Source: Leptospirales bacterium (GTDB taxonomy: Bacteria > Spirochaetota > Leptospiria > Leptospirales > Leptospiraceae). Taken from it: 64,000 bases of DNA. Location of the stretch: assembly GCA_013297885.1 (NCBI GenBank), contig JAAFIR010000006.1:1-64000 (forward strand), read 5' to 3'. The translations under genes and the position numbers were made by a program. The stretch's first letter is position 1; every line of letters starts with the position of its first letter. A model generated the notes under the pieces. It had not been told where the DNA came from. It did not search any database and saw only the letters and a program-made list of their open reading frames with translations. Of the stretch, positions 29,997-39,926 are shown piece by piece.

Positions 29997-30871
29997 ACAA
30001 AAGCATTCTCGAATTATTAAAAAGATACAACCCACAAAATTTGAGAGATTATGAAAATGCGATGAAAGAAATTTTACAAGAAATTACTTTACTTGGTCTA
30101 TGGAGAGGAAAATTTTTTGAACATTCAGCTTTTTATAGTGGGACATGCCTCAGAATTTTTCATGGATTAAATCGTTTTTCAGAAGATTTAGATTTTTCTT
30201 TAAAGAAACCAATCAAAGGTTTTAAGTTAAATAAATATTTCACTTATGTAAAAAGAGAAATATCTTCATTTGGATTTGAAATTGATGTAATGCAAAAAGA
30301 AAAAAAGTCGGAAACAAATATTTTATCAGCATTTATCAAAGGTGAAACAGAAAAAAATTTACTTCAGATTACAATCCCTGAAGGATATAGAGATAAAGTT
30401 CCATCAGGTTCTAAATTCAAAATCAAATTTGAAATTGATATAAATCCACCAAAAGATTTTTTATTGGAAACAAACTTTGTTTTAAAACCTTTTTCGTTTC
30501 CAGTTTTATGTTATTCTAGACCTTCTTTATTTGCTGGAAAATTACACGCATTAGTATATCGCAAATGGAAAGAAAGAGTAAAAGGTAGAGATTGGTATGA
30601 TTTTGTTTGGTATGTTGCAAATGATATTCCAGTTTCTTTAAAACATCTAAAACAAAGGATGATTTCTTCTAATGATTTAGAAAGAAAATCTAAATTAGGA
30701 AAAAATGAGCTAGAAAAAATTTTGCTAAATAGAATTGATGAAGTAAATTTTACAATTGCAAGAAAAGATATTGCTCCATTTATTTCAGATTCAACTGAAC
30801 TGGAAGTTTGGTCAAAAGATTTTTTTACAAAACTAGTAAAACAAAAATTAAAGGTAGTTGATGAAGGATGA
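29993..30871 (+). CDS. AbiEii/AbiGii-type nucleotidyltransferase toxin
   Basis: 292-aa protein with the nucleotidyltransferase signature [20 protein letters not shown] (residues 48-67; acidic pair Asp65/Asp67) and the family block KGRDWYDF (197-204). AbiEii toxins are abortive-infection NTases, several of which modify RNA such as tRNA. The catalytic motifs look intact. The toxin stop codon overlaps the hemL start (ATGA), an unusual joining of a toxin to a biosynthetic gene. Confidence 0.85.
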   Translation: MNKSILELLKRYNPQNLRDYENAMKEILQEITLLGLWRGKFFEHSAFYSGTCLRIFHGLNRFSEDLDFSLKKPIKGFKLNKYFTYVKREISSFGFEIDVMQKEKKSETNILSAFIKGETEKNLLQITIPEGYRDKVPSGSKFKIKFEIDINPPKDFLLETNFVLKPFSFPVLCYSRPSLFAGKLHALVYRKWKERVKGRDWYDFVWYVANDIPVSLKHLKQRMISSNDLERKSKLGKNELEKILLNRIDEVNFTIARKDIAPFISDSTELEVWSKDFFTKLVKQKLKVVDEG

Positions 30872-32145
30872 AAAATTCAGAAGAGCTTTTTGAAAGAGCA
30901 AAATTAGTTGCCCCTGGCGGAGTTCATTCCCCTGTTCGTTCTTTTAGTTCAGTTGGTGGAACACCCATTTTTTTTAAATCTGCAAAAGGTGCTCATCTTT
31001 ATGATGTAGATGGAAAAGAATATATAGATTTTTGTTTAAGTTTTGGTCCATTGATTCTCGGACACCGTGATGATGAAATTGAAGAAGTTGTAAAAGAAAC
31101 AGTTAGCACTGCTTGGTCATTTGGTGCTTGTGAACCCTACTCTCTTGAGCTTGCTGAATTTATTGTAAATGAAATTCCTGAAGTTGAAAAAATTCGTTTT
31201 GTAAATTCTGGAACTGAAGCTGTCATGTCAGCACTTCGTGTTGCTAGAGCTGCAACTGGTAGAGAAAAAGTTTTAAAATTTGATGGATGTTATCATGGAC
31301 ATTTAGATTCTCTACTTGTAAAATCTGGTTCAGGTCTAGCTGGTGAAGCTTCATCCGATTCAGCAGGAATTAGTAAAAACCAATACCAAGATACATTAGT
31401 TTTAAAACTAGATGATGAAAGTTCTGTTGAAAAACTTTTTCAAGAGCATGGAAATGAAATTGCTTGTTTAGCAATTGAACCTCTTCCAGCAAATTATGGT
31501 TTGCTTATTCAAAGAAAATCTTTTATTGAATCAATTATCAAGATTGCAAAAAAAAATGGAACAATTGTTTTATTTGATGAGGTGATTTCTGGTTTTAGAG
31601 TTTCCATGAAAGGAATGACTGAACATTTTGAAGAAAAACCAGATTTAATTACTTATGGAAAAATTATAGGTGGTGGATTTCCAGTTGGTGCTTATGCAGG
31701 ACGAAAAGATTTAATGGATTTAGTTGCTCCAGCTGGTCCAGTTTACCAAGCAGGAACTTTAAGTGGAAATCCAATTGGAATGAGAGCAGGTCTTGCTGTG
31801 TTAAAAAAATTAAAAGAAAAACATCTACATATTGAACTTGCAAACAAAACTGCACAATTTACAAATAGACTTGAAAAATTAATTAACGAACACTCAGAAA
31901 AACAAATTTCAATTGCAAGATTTGCTTCCATTTTTTGGATTCATGAAAAAACAAATTCTACAATTCGAAAAATTGACGACATTCCTGAAACCCATAAAGA
32001 AAATTTTGCAAAACTATTTCATAAATTTTTAGCAAACGGAATTTATCTTGCTCCATCTGGTTATGAAGTTGGATTTTTTTCAACAGCACATAACGATAGA
32101 ATAATGGATAGATTTTTTGAAAAAGCAGAAAAAGCTTTAAGATAA
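30868..32145 (+). CDS. hemL: Glutamate-1-semialdehyde 2,1-aminomutase
   Basis: PLP enzyme that makes 5-aminolevulinate in the C5 route to haem and cobalamin. 425 aa, complete: N-terminal [32 protein letters not shown], the cofactor aspartate in [10 protein letters not shown] and Lys265 in [17 protein letters not shown]. The ATG overlaps the TGA of the AbiEii-like toxin, so translation is likely coupled to it. No separate promoter is evident at the junction. Sharing a pathway with cobalamin-dependent metH upstream is notable. Confidence 0.97.
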   Translation: MKNSEELFERAKLVAPGGVHSPVRSFSSVGGTPIFFKSAKGAHLYDVDGKEYIDFCLSFGPLILGHRDDEIEEVVKETVSTAWSFGACEPYSLELAEFIVNEIPEVEKIRFVNSGTEAVMSALRVARAATGREKVLKFDGCYHGHLDSLLVKSGSGLAGEASSDSAGISKNQYQDTLVLKLDDESSVEKLFQEHGNEIACLAIEPLPANYGLLIQRKSFIESIIKIAKKNGTIVLFDEVISGFRVSMKGMTEHFEEKPDLITYGKIIGGGFPVGAYAGRKDLMDLVAPAGPVYQAGTLSGNPIGMRAGLAVLKKLKEKHLHIELANKTAQFTNRLEKLINEHSEKQISIARFASIFWIHEKTNSTIRKIDDIPETHKENFAKLFHKFLANGIYLAPSGYEVGFFSTAHNDRIMDRFFEKAEKALR

Positions 32146-32151
32146 AATGCT

Positions 32152-34020
32152 TTAAATAGATTTTTTATTTAATTTATCTAAGATCAAGTATTCATCATGA
32201 ACTAAATATTCAGGTATAATTTCTTTAAATAAGTCATAAATTTCTTTTTCTTTACAAAGTTTTGCAAGTTCAAATAATTTATTCAAACGTGATTGAAATA
32301 ATATATGATTCTCAATTTTAGTGGTTTCTAAAATTTTTATCTTTGTGTGATTTGTTGGTTTAATTCCTTCTATGTCTAAAAGTAATTCTTCGTAAAGTTT
32401 TTCACCAGGTCTTAGGCCACTAAACTCTATTTTAATATCTTTATAAGGTTGAAGACCTGAAAGTCGAATCATTTCTTCTGCAAGGTCAAGTATTTTTACT
32501 GGTTCACCCATCTCTAAAATAAATATTTCACCCTTTTCACCCATACTTCCAGCTTGTAAGACCAGCTGTGATGCTTCTGGAATAGTCATAAAATATCGAA
32601 TGATTTCGGGGTGGGTAACAGTTACAGGTCCTCCTTTTGAAATTTGTTCTTTGAATCTTGGAATTACTGATCCATTTGAGCCAAGAACATTCCCAAAACG
32701 TACAGTAATAAATTTTGTTTTTGAATTTGGAGTTATGAATTGAATATATAATTCTGCTAATCTTTTTGAAGCCCCCATAATATTTACAGGATTAACAGCT
32801 TTGTCAGTTGATATTAATACAAATCTTTCAGCTCCTCTTAGTCTTGAAATGTCAGCAATATTTTTTGTTCCTTGGACATTGTTTAATACTGCTTCACTAG
32901 GGTTTAGTTCCATTAAGGGAACATGTTTATAAGCTGCACAATGAAAAACAACTTGAGGCGAAAATTTATCAAATACAGAAACAATTCTAGAAATATTTTT
33001 TACGTCTCCAATTATTGATTCAAAAGAAATTTTCGGGAACAATTTTTTTAATTCATAATCAATTTGATAAAGTGGGGTTTCTGCTTGATCAAAAAGAAGA
33101 ATCTTTTTTGGATTAAAATGAGAAACTTGTTTGGAAATTTCACTTCCTATTGAACCGCTAGCCCCTGTTATTAAAATTACTTTGTCAGTTAAATAAGAAC
33201 GAATAGAATCAATTTCTAAATTAACAGCTTCTCTTCCAAGTAAATCTTCTACACTAATATCTCGGAGTTGTTTATAAGAAATTGAATGATTAGAGATAAA
33301 ATCTTGAATAGTTGGTAAAATTTTAGTTTGTATTTTAAACTCATCAGTTGTTTTAAAAATTTTACTAATTTCTTTACCTGTTAAATCTGGAATAGCAATA
33401 ATTACTTCTTCAATTTTGAATTTTAGAATGATTTTTTCTAAATCATCTAATAAACCAAGTACAGGAATTCCATGAATATGTGCTCCTAATTTGTTTTCTT
33501 CATTGTCCAAAAAACCAACTGCTTTTAATTTTAAATCTGGTTCTCGTCTAATTTCATTTAATAAATTAACTCCTGATTTTCCTGCTCCAATTACTAAAGT
33601 ATTTTTGCCTTGTTTTGATTTTTGACTTAGGTATTCATCTCTAAAAAGTCTCCACGAAAAACTTCGTATACATAAAAAACATAATAATAAAATTGTATCT
33701 AAAATCGGAACCATTCTAGATTGTTGAGAGAAACGATTGTATAATGTTAGTATAGCAGTTGAAACTGCTGAAGATAAAATTGTTGTTTTAATAATTTCAA
33801 TCAAATCGTGTACAGATGCATATGCCCAAAGTGAACGATAAATATCTGAATATAAAAAAACTATTGCACGAGAAAAAATTACAATCGCTAAATTTGTGAA
33901 AAAACGACTCGGCTCAATAAAAAATTCTAAACTTTCATATCTAATAAAATGTGCAAAAGTATAAGATAATATCATAAAGAGGACATCAATTGGGAAAACC
34001 AAATATCTTTTATTAAACAT
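32152..34020 (-). CDS. Membrane nucleotide-sugar 4,6-dehydratase/epimerase (CapD/WbpM-like)
   Basis: About 622 aa. Four N-terminal membrane helices are followed by a CoA-binding-like Rossmann domain (LVIGAGKSGVNLLNEI) and a second SDR-type catalytic domain (VILITGASGSIGSEI). The catalytic region has STDKAVNPVNIMGASKR, where Met replaces the usual Tyr, as in long FlaA1/WbpM/CapD enzymes. These act on UDP-GlcNAc-type sugars in making surface polysaccharide or glycan precursors at the inner membrane. The ATG at 34020 is chosen over an upstream TTG because gagagg lies at ideal spacing. A lone gene here, not in a glycan cluster. Confidence 0.9.
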   Translation of the reverse strand: MFNKRYLVFPIDVLFMILSYTFAHFIRYESLEFFIEPSRFFTNLAIVIFSRAIVFLYSDIYRSLWAYASVHDLIEIIKTTILSSAVSTAILTLYNRFSQQSRMVPILDTILLLCFLCIRSFSWRLFRDEYLSQKSKQGKNTLVIGAGKSGVNLLNEIRREPDLKLKAVGFLDNEENKLGAHIHGIPVLGLLDDLEKIILKFKIEEVIIAIPDLTGKEISKIFKTTDEFKIQTKILPTIQDFISNHSISYKQLRDISVEDLLGREAVNLEIDSIRSYLTDKVILITGASGSIGSEISKQVSHFNPKKILLFDQAETPLYQIDYELKKLFPKISFESIIGDVKNISRIVSVFDKFSPQVVFHCAAYKHVPLMELNPSEAVLNNVQGTKNIADISRLRGAERFVLISTDKAVNPVNIMGASKRLAELYIQFITPNSKTKFITVRFGNVLGSNGSVIPRFKEQISKGGPVTVTHPEIIRYFMTIPEASQLVLQAGSMGEKGEIFILEMGEPVKILDLAEEMIRLSGLQPYKDIKIEFSGLRPGEKLYEELLLDIEGIKPTNHTKIKILETTKIENHILFQSRLNKLFELAKLCKEKEIYDLFKEIIPEYLVHDEYLILDKLNKKSI

Positions 34021-34113
34021 TTTAATTCCTCTCTGAAAAAAAAGTTTCCTTCTAAACAATATACTATAATTTAGAAATAAATCAATCTTAAAATCTTTTT
34101 TAATGGTAATAAT

Positions 34114-34653
34114 GTGGTCAATAGCAAAAATTTAATAGTCAATCTTGTTGGAAATTTTTCTTTAAAAGAAAGTGAGGAAACATATACTAAACTTCAAAAT
34201 TTTGCACCCAATTTAAAAGCTTTAATTTTTGATGGATTAAATTTGAAATCTATTTCACTTGATTCTTTGGAAAATTTAAAAAAATCCATTTTTGTACTTC
34301 GAGAATATGGTGTAGAAATTGCTTTTGCGAGTTTTAGTATTGAATTAGAGCCAATTTTACAATCTAACATTGACAAATCACTACTTAATATATTTATTTC
34401 AAAAGAGGAAGCAAAGGAATTTTTACAAAATAAATTACAAATCACTGAAGATGAAGTGGAAGCAGTTGATATAATTCCTGAAATAAAATCAGCAACATTT
34501 AAAGAGAATGCTTATTATACATTTTGTCCTAATTGTAATTCAAAACTAAGATTAAAAGCAAAAGGTAATTATAAATGTCCTTCATGCCAAACGAAATTTT
34601 ATTTTAATCCAAGTAATGAAGTTGTTAAATATGAAAAAATTTCACTCGAATAA
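34114..34653 (+). CDS. STAS-like domain protein with C-terminal zinc ribbon
   Basis: 179 aa, GTG start. The first 100 residues have the alternating beta-alpha pattern of a STAS (anti-anti-sigma-like) domain, including LKALIFDGLNLKSISLDSL and EYGVEIAFASFS. The C-terminus is a zinc ribbon, CPNCNSKLRLKAKGNYKCPSC, with two CxxC pairs. The usual phosphorylatable DSSG-type loop is not clear (SLDSLENL). It overlaps the start of the AddB-like gene. It may be a regulator in a partner-switch pathway; that is inference. Confidence 0.55.
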   Translation: MVNSKNLIVNLVGNFSLKESEETYTKLQNFAPNLKALIFDGLNLKSISLDSLENLKKSIFVLREYGVEIAFASFSIELEPILQSNIDKSLLNIFISKEEAKEFLQNKLQITEDEVEAVDIIPEIKSATFKENAYYTFCPNCNSKLRLKAKGNYKCPSCQTKFYFNPSNEVVKYEKISLE

Positions 34654-37600
34654 TATTTGGATTCATCTTTTTGATTCTAACAAAGAAAAATTTAATTTTA
34701 TAAAAGATAGAATATTAGAAAACTCTAAAATTTCAAACTTTAATTTTTTAAAAAATAATTTGAAAATTTTTGTTAGAGAAACTATTACTGCTAAATTTTT
34801 AAATATTGAATTAGTCAGAGAAAAAACTCCTTCATTACATTTTCAGACAAAAAAATTTAGAGAGTTATCACAAAATCTTTTTTTAGAAACTAATTATAAA
34901 CTCATTTCTGAAGAATCTTGTTTGTATTTAATTGACGATATTTTAAAAAAAGATTTTAAATTAAATCAAAACTCAGCGAATTCTCTCTCAAAAAAAATAT
35001 TTTCTTCTTGGAAAGAGTCAATTTTATTTCAAGAATCAAACTTAAAAATAAGTGGTGAATTTCATAAAGTTTTAACAAAATTTATAAAAAAAAAGGGTAA
35101 TTTTTACACAGATTTTGAAATAACTGAGAAAAAAATTTTCAATAACAAATTAGTTTCTAAAGAAAAAATTATCGAAGAATGTGGAGAAGAATTATACTTA
35201 TATGGAATTTTTGAATTAAATGAACTCGATTTCAAATTTATAAAAAAAATTTCAGAATTTATTCCAATTCATTTTATGATAAATAAAATCCATTTAGATT
35301 TAATTGCAAATGTTGATGAAAATCTTACTTTTGCAGATTTTTTTAATTCTAGCTCAATTTTAAAAAAAATCTCCCCAAATGAAAGATTAATCCAATTAAA
35401 TACTAAATTTAATTTTCCTCTAATTAATTTTAGAGAATGCCAAGAAATGTATCGAGAGATAGAATTTGTAGGTAGAGAAATTTTAAGAAAAATCGAAACT
35501 CAATCAATAAAATTAAATCGTTTTAAAGTTATTATTCCCGACCAAATCAATTATCATATTCTAACCAAACAAATTTTTAATCGGTTAAATCTCCCTTTTG
35601 CAACAACTAGAGATATTTCACCAAGATTCTCTACTCTTTACCAAGGAGTTTACTCTGTATTAAACGCAATTGAAAACGAATTTGAACAAGAATCAATATT
35701 TTCTATTTTAAAAAATCCCTGTTTTGCCCCCAGAATAAATGATTTCAGAAACTTTTCATTTAACTCTGAGATTTGGAATCAAATCATTACAGAATTTAAT
35801 TTAGATGAATGTTTAGATTCAGAACATAAAAAAGAATTAGGATATAGAGAAACCAATATTCTAACATGGGAAAGTTTATGGAAAAGATTAATTGAAATTG
35901 AATTATTTGAAACTGAAAATGAAATTTTTAATTCTGAAATTATGGAAAATTTAGATGATTTTTTAAAAATTTCAAAATCCTTAATTTATGATTTATATTC
36001 AATTAAAACTGAATTTAAAAAATTAAACCATTTAGCTGAGTATTTTAAAATTTTTATTAATGAGTATTTTACAATAAAAATAAATATAGGTGACGAAATA
36101 CAAAACCAAGAATTAACTTCAGTAAACGAAAAAGCAAGAACTTTGATTTTTAATATTTTAAGTGGATTAATATCTTTTTCAGAAGAATTAGAATTATTAA
36201 AAATTGAAAGAGAATTTTCTATCAAAGAATTTATTCAACTTCTTAAATCAGGTTTAGAAAATTCAATTTTTGGAAGCCCAAATTTAATTCAATCTGGCGT
36301 TATGGTTGCTACTTTAGTTGATGGCTTAGATCCTTTTTTTGAAGAAGTTTTTGTCCTTGGTTTAAACGAGGGAAATTTCCAAACTAGTATTTCTTCATTA
36401 CAATCATTAAATGAAATTGAACTTGTTCAAAAAAATAAAGAATTAGATATTAAAAATAAAATTTTATTTAATCAAATATTTTCTTTTAATGCAAAAATAA
36501 TTCATTTATCTTATATCAATCTAGATTCTGTCAAAGATAGAATTTTATATCCTTATTATGAATATTCGAATTTAGAAAAAAAATTAAATACTGAAAGAAA
36601 AAGAATTCCAATTTTAGCTATTGAAGAAGAAGAGCAGATTCTTAAATTTGAAACAAAGACTCTAAGCCTTCAGAATAAAATTTATCAAATACAAAATTCT
36701 CTTAAAATAAATAAATTATTACCAAAACAAGAATCAAATATTTTGGAAATTGAAAATGATTTGAGTAAGTTTTCTGATGATAACTTTAAAGAAAAAATTA
36801 AAACTTATTTTCATAGAAAAACAATTTTTCAATTTGAAGGACAAAATAAAATAATTACTCCTTCAGCTTTTACATCATTTATTCTTTGTTCAAAAAAATA
36901 TTTTTTTGATAATGCTCTCGATCTCGATGAAGAAGAAAAAAGCATTGGAAAAATTAAAGAAATTAAAGGACAAAGATTAAAACAAATTTATCAAAATTTA
37001 ATTTTTGAATTTTTAAATTCTACTGAAGTAAGTTTTGACTTAAACCAGTTTTTAGATAAGGAATTAAATACAAAACAAATTGAAAAAGGTCTAGCACCGT
37101 TTGGAATTTTAAACCAAATCGAAAAAGAAAATTTACTTCAATCTATTACAGAAGAATTTTTGCCTAAATTGATTCTAGTAAAAGGAAAATTAATTCCAAT
37201 TAAAAATTCACTTTATGAAAAAAGTTTTAATGAAATAGAGATTGAAGGTAAAAAAAATAAATTAAAGTTTGAATATTTTAAAATGGAACAAAATGAAATA
37301 ACTTTTTATTTATTAAATAGTTCTAAAAATGATTTAACAATAAATAAAAATAAAATTTTATTATATACAAGCTTTTTTTTATTTTTGAAATATGCTGATA
37401 TAGAAAAAATAAAAAAAATTCTGAATCTAGAAAATGTAAAATTTAAACTTTCTATTTTTGATATTTCAGAAAATCTCGAACTAGAAGAAATCATTTATTC
37501 AGAAAATGAAAAAAAAGTTTTAGATTCTTGTTATTCTATTTTTTTAAAATCTGAAATTTTACCTAAACCTTTTAATTTTAATGTTTGTAAATACTGCGAA

Positions 37601-37708
37601 TACAAACACAATTGTGAAGGTTATCAATATGGTTTTGCAGAAAATTTGGAATTAGATGAGATTCACAATTCTTTGGAAAAAATTCTTCCTAAGAAAAAAA
37701 CTAAATAA
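34616..37708 (+). CDS. AddB/RecC-like protein with degenerate helicase and nuclease sites
   Basis: 1030 aa with the plan of AddB/RecC exonuclease subunits: an inactivated helicase body and a C-terminal PD-(D/E)XK-like domain. AddB-type iron-sulfur cysteines are retained: Cys758 (FILCSKKYFF) and CKYCEYKHNC near residues 991-1000. No Walker A motif is visible. Where a nuclease would show Asp...Asp-x-Lys, the sequence reads KNKLKFEYFKMEQNEITFYL and SSKN, so the nuclease site also looks dead. An AddA/RecB partner is not adjacent. A second ATG five codons in (34631) is equally possible. It may be a structural or Chi-recognition subunit. Confidence 0.6.
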   Translation: MKLLNMKKFHSNNIWIHLFDSNKEKFNFIKDRILENSKISNFNFLKNNLKIFVRETITAKFLNIELVREKTPSLHFQTKKFRELSQNLFLETNYKLISEESCLYLIDDILKKDFKLNQNSANSLSKKIFSSWKESILFQESNLKISGEFHKVLTKFIKKKGNFYTDFEITEKKIFNNKLVSKEKIIEECGEELYLYGIFELNELDFKFIKKISEFIPIHFMINKIHLDLIANVDENLTFADFFNSSSILKKISPNERLIQLNTKFNFPLINFRECQEMYREIEFVGREILRKIETQSIKLNRFKVIIPDQINYHILTKQIFNRLNLPFATTRDISPRFSTLYQGVYSVLNAIENEFEQESIFSILKNPCFAPRINDFRNFSFNSEIWNQIITEFNLDECLDSEHKKELGYRETNILTWESLWKRLIEIELFETENEIFNSEIMENLDDFLKISKSLIYDLYSIKTEFKKLNHLAEYFKIFINEYFTIKINIGDEIQNQELTSVNEKARTLIFNILSGLISFSEELELLKIEREFSIKEFIQLLKSGLENSIFGSPNLIQSGVMVATLVDGLDPFFEEVFVLGLNEGNFQTSISSLQSLNEIELVQKNKELDIKNKILFNQIFSFNAKIIHLSYINLDSVKDRILYPYYEYSNLEKKLNTERKRIPILAIEEEEQILKFETKTLSLQNKIYQIQNSLKINKLLPKQESNILEIENDLSKFSDDNFKEKIKTYFHRKTIFQFEGQNKIITPSAFTSFILCSKKYFFDNALDLDEEEKSIGKIKEIKGQRLKQIYQNLIFEFLNSTEVSFDLNQFLDKELNTKQIEKGLAPFGILNQIEKENLLQSITEEFLPKLILVKGKLIPIKNSLYEKSFNEIEIEGKKNKLKFEYFKMEQNEITFYLLNSSKNDLTINKNKILLYTSFFLFLKYADIEKIKKILNLENVKFKLSIFDISENLELEEIIYSENEKKVLDSCYSIFLKSEILPKPFNFNVCKYCEYKHNCEGYQYGFAENLELDEIHNSLEKILPKKKTK

Positions 37709-37728
37709 GTGAATGCTCTTATGTTTTT

Positions 37729-37824
37729 TTTGGGCGAATTTTTTTTGAATGTGTATTTTACACATTCAAAAAAACCGAGCTCTTAGCTACTTCCCTTTCA
37801 GGGAAACGCTTCGATCTCTTTCGC
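37729..37824 (-). repeat. Structured repeat element E6
   Basis: On the minus strand the outer helix is GCGAA with TTCGC and the inner helix is GAG with CTC. The first hairpin is short (TTTCCCTGAAAGGGAAG), bordered by GATCGAAGCG and GTAGCTAAGAGCTCGG. The second hairpin is a perfect stem GAATGTGT...ACACATTC extended by T-run with A-run. It lies between convergent genes and, with its T-rich arm, could terminate both. Confidence 0.85.
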
Positions 37825-37831
37825 TAGTAAA

Positions 37832-38407
37832 TTAAAACTTTACTGTCTCCAATTCACTTGAATTGATAATTTTTGTGGACTCTGTTTTTCCATCAAGAGT
37901 CATTTTGATTAAAGTTTTTCCTTGAATTGATTTTGAATCCATTTTCATTTCAGATAGAACTCCATCTTTTTCAATAAAGAATTGGTATGGTTTAGATTTG
38001 AAAACGATTATGTTTGAAACTTCTTTTTTGTTAAAATCAATTTCTAATTTTTCACCAAAATTTGAATAATGAAATTTAATTTTTTGTCCATCTTGTTCAA
38101 AATTTTTAACTAATTTACCCTCTTTATCAAATTCTTTTAATGAAACAGGATTTGAATCAGTCCAAAATTCAATTAAATTAAATATTAAAAAATCTACTAC
38201 TCCAGCTAATGCGTAAACAAGATATAACACATAAGAAATAAGTGTTTTAAATAATTTAGCAACAAATCCTGAACCAATATTAATAGAATCATTAAAACCG
38301 TAAAGCTTTCTTACCAAAGCAAATTTCCCAAAACAGTTTGCAAATGAGCTGATGGAAATTAGACAAATTAGTCCAACCATTGATATTTTTTTAAATAATT
38401 TATTCAT
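37832..38407 (-). CDS. DUF3332-family lipoprotein
   Basis: 191 aa. Signal peptide with a Cys at about residue 25 in ANCFGKFALVRKLYGFND, the hallmark opening of DUF3332 proteins. One hydrophobic stretch follows (ISYVLYLVYALAGVVDFLIF). The C-terminal half is beta-rich. A strong ribosome site (cgaggag) precedes the ATG. Function of the family is unknown. Confidence 0.82.
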   Translation of the reverse strand: MNKLFKKISMVGLICLISISSFANCFGKFALVRKLYGFNDSINIGSGFVAKLFKTLISYVLYLVYALAGVVDFLIFNLIEFWTDSNPVSLKEFDKEGKLVKNFEQDGQKIKFHYSNFGEKLEIDFNKKEVSNIIVFKSKPYQFFIEKDGVLSEMKMDSKSIQGKTLIKMTLDGKTESTKIINSSELETVKF

Positions 38408-38528
38408 AAATTAACTCCTCGAAATTAGACTTTTAATATTTAAAGCAGATAAAAAAAATCTATTCTTTTTTTAAATTCTAGTTTGTTTCGATTCAATTTT
38501 TTTTGATTAATCTGCCGATATTTACTTT

Positions 38529-39026
38529 ATGAAGTATCTTTTATTTTTTTTAAGCTTTGCTATATTTTCACAAGCTAATACTCCAATAAATTCTAATTCC
38601 TCACAAAAAAATAAATTAGAAGATACTGAAGATTTGGATAAAGAATTTTATACGTATTATTATATGAACCTTCCCAAATATTTACAGGGTGATGAAAAAG
38701 ACAAAAAAAAACTCCAAGCAAATATTTTAAAAGTAATGAAAAAAGAAATTGCTAAAAGAGATAGAAACTTTCCAGCTGAAGAATTAAAAGAATTAAAAGC
38801 AACAGACATCCGCACCAAAAGAGTTTTTGATGATAGTCCTTGGATTAAACTCATCAAAAAAGAAATGAAATACATTCAATTTACAGATTATATGTTTATT
38901 TCTAAATACAAAAAATATATGATTTTTGTTTTATATAGTTTAGATCCTGAAAAACATTTAATCACTCCCACTCAAGTTGAATACCTTAAAGCAGAAGTAA
39001 ACGAACCAGTTGAAGTGGATAATTAG
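38529..39026 (+). CDS. Small secreted protein of unknown function
   Basis: 165 aa with signal peptide (MKYLLFFLSFAIFSQA). The mature part is charged and helical. No domain recognised and no clear ribosome site. It overlaps the next gene by 17 bases. Confidence 0.55.
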   Translation: MKYLLFFLSFAIFSQANTPINSNSSQKNKLEDTEDLDKEFYTYYYMNLPKYLQGDEKDKKKLQANILKVMKKEIAKRDRNFPAEELKELKATDIRTKRVFDDSPWIKLIKKEMKYIQFTDYMFISKYKKYMIFVLYSLDPEKHLITPTQVEYLKAEVNEPVEVDN

Positions 39027-39531
39027 TTTTTTATTTATTTTTAATTGCTGTTCCATAAATTTAAAATCAGTTCTACAAGGAAAAGAGTTAGATAAAGCAA
39101 TTGAAACTGATTTAAAAATTTTTTTTGAAAGAAGAATTACAAACACAATAAAAAAAGCTCTTTATGTTGGAAACTGGGAAATTCTATTTGAAGATGAAGA
39201 ATTTGTTTATTACGGAAAAGGAAGTTTTAGTCTTTTAAGTTTTATAGGAATAGAAAGAATTAATTTAGAAGAATTGTTTAAAGTTTCTAAAAAAGAACTT
39301 ATCGAAAAATTTCCTATTTATAAAAAATTTGATGGAAGAGTTTTAAAGTCCCAATACTGTTCTGAAATTTATTCAAACACCAAACTAAATAAAAACGAAA
39401 CTTTGAAATTTTACCAAAATTGTAAAGCAAACTTACTAGATAAAGAAATTTTTATAGAAGTAGAAATTCATACTTCCAAAAGAATTATTTCAAAAAATAA
39501 AAAAGTTAAATTTGAAGAAATTGAAATTTGA
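39010..39531 (+). CDS. Probable lipoprotein of unknown function
   Basis: 173 aa beginning MKWIISFLFIFNCCSIN, a short signal peptide with cysteines at positions 13 and 14 that fits a lipobox. The body is rich in lysine and glutamate with two further cysteines (QYCSEIY and YQNCKAN). It overlaps the previous secreted protein gene, so the two probably form a pair. Confidence 0.55.
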   Translation: MKWIISFLFIFNCCSINLKSVLQGKELDKAIETDLKIFFERRITNTIKKALYVGNWEILFEDEEFVYYGKGSFSLLSFIGIERINLEELFKVSKKELIEKFPIYKKFDGRVLKSQYCSEIYSNTKLNKNETLKFYQNCKANLLDKEIFIEVEIHTSKRIISKNKKVKFEEIEI

Positions 39532-39573
39532 TTTCTGATTGACATTGATAGAAATTAGTTCCCAATTGCATCT

Positions 39574-39744
39574 ATGGATACAGAAGATTATTATACTGCT
39601 GAAGAAGATATGATGATGTTCAAACTCAAAGAGATTAGGAAATTAATTACTAAAAAAAATCTTTCACCTCTTGAGTTAAATAATCGAGCATATCAAATTA
39701 TTTTGAAATACAAATTGAATTGCAGAATGATTGGTTCAATATAA
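39574..39744 (+). CDS. Small ORF of 56 aa
   Basis: An ATG-initiated frame encoding an acidic N-terminus (MDTEDYYTAEEDMMMFKLKE) followed by a basic helical region (IRKLITKKNLSPLELNNRAY). Composition looks protein-like rather than random. No strong ribosome site and no family recognised, so it is tentative. Confidence 0.35.
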   Translation: MDTEDYYTAEEDMMMFKLKEIRKLITKKNLSPLELNNRAYQIILKYKLNCRMIGSI

Positions 39745-39763
39745 AAATAATTTCTCAATACTA

Positions 39764-39860
39764 GCGATAGTGATTGAAGCGTTTCTGAATAGCGGTGGAC
39801 TTTAGTCCGCCGATTCAGAAGTAGCGAAAAGCACGGTCATTGCGAAGCAATGAATCGCCC
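39764..39860 (+). repeat. Structured repeat element E7
   Basis: The outer helix is GCGAT (39764-39768) with ATCGC (39854-39858). The inner helix is GTG with CAC, a compensating pair relative to the GGG/CCC copies. The first hairpin combines TTCTGAAT/ATTCAGAA with an inner stem. The second hairpin is TCATTGC-GAA-GCAATGA. Its 3' half is almost identical to that of E8. It lies between convergent genes. Confidence 0.9.
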
Positions 39861-39874
39861 AAACCAATATTTAA

Positions 39875-39894
39875 CAATGGGTTTCAACCCACTG
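39875..39894. repeat. CAGTGGGTT-type palindrome, copy 1
   Basis: CAATGGGTTTCAACCCACTG, a 9-bp-arm palindrome with one mismatch, just after element E7. The same hairpin recurs at 54859 and 63740. Confidence 0.6.
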
Positions 39895-39926
39895 TACTGC
39901 TATGCAACCCATAGCTATCACAATAT

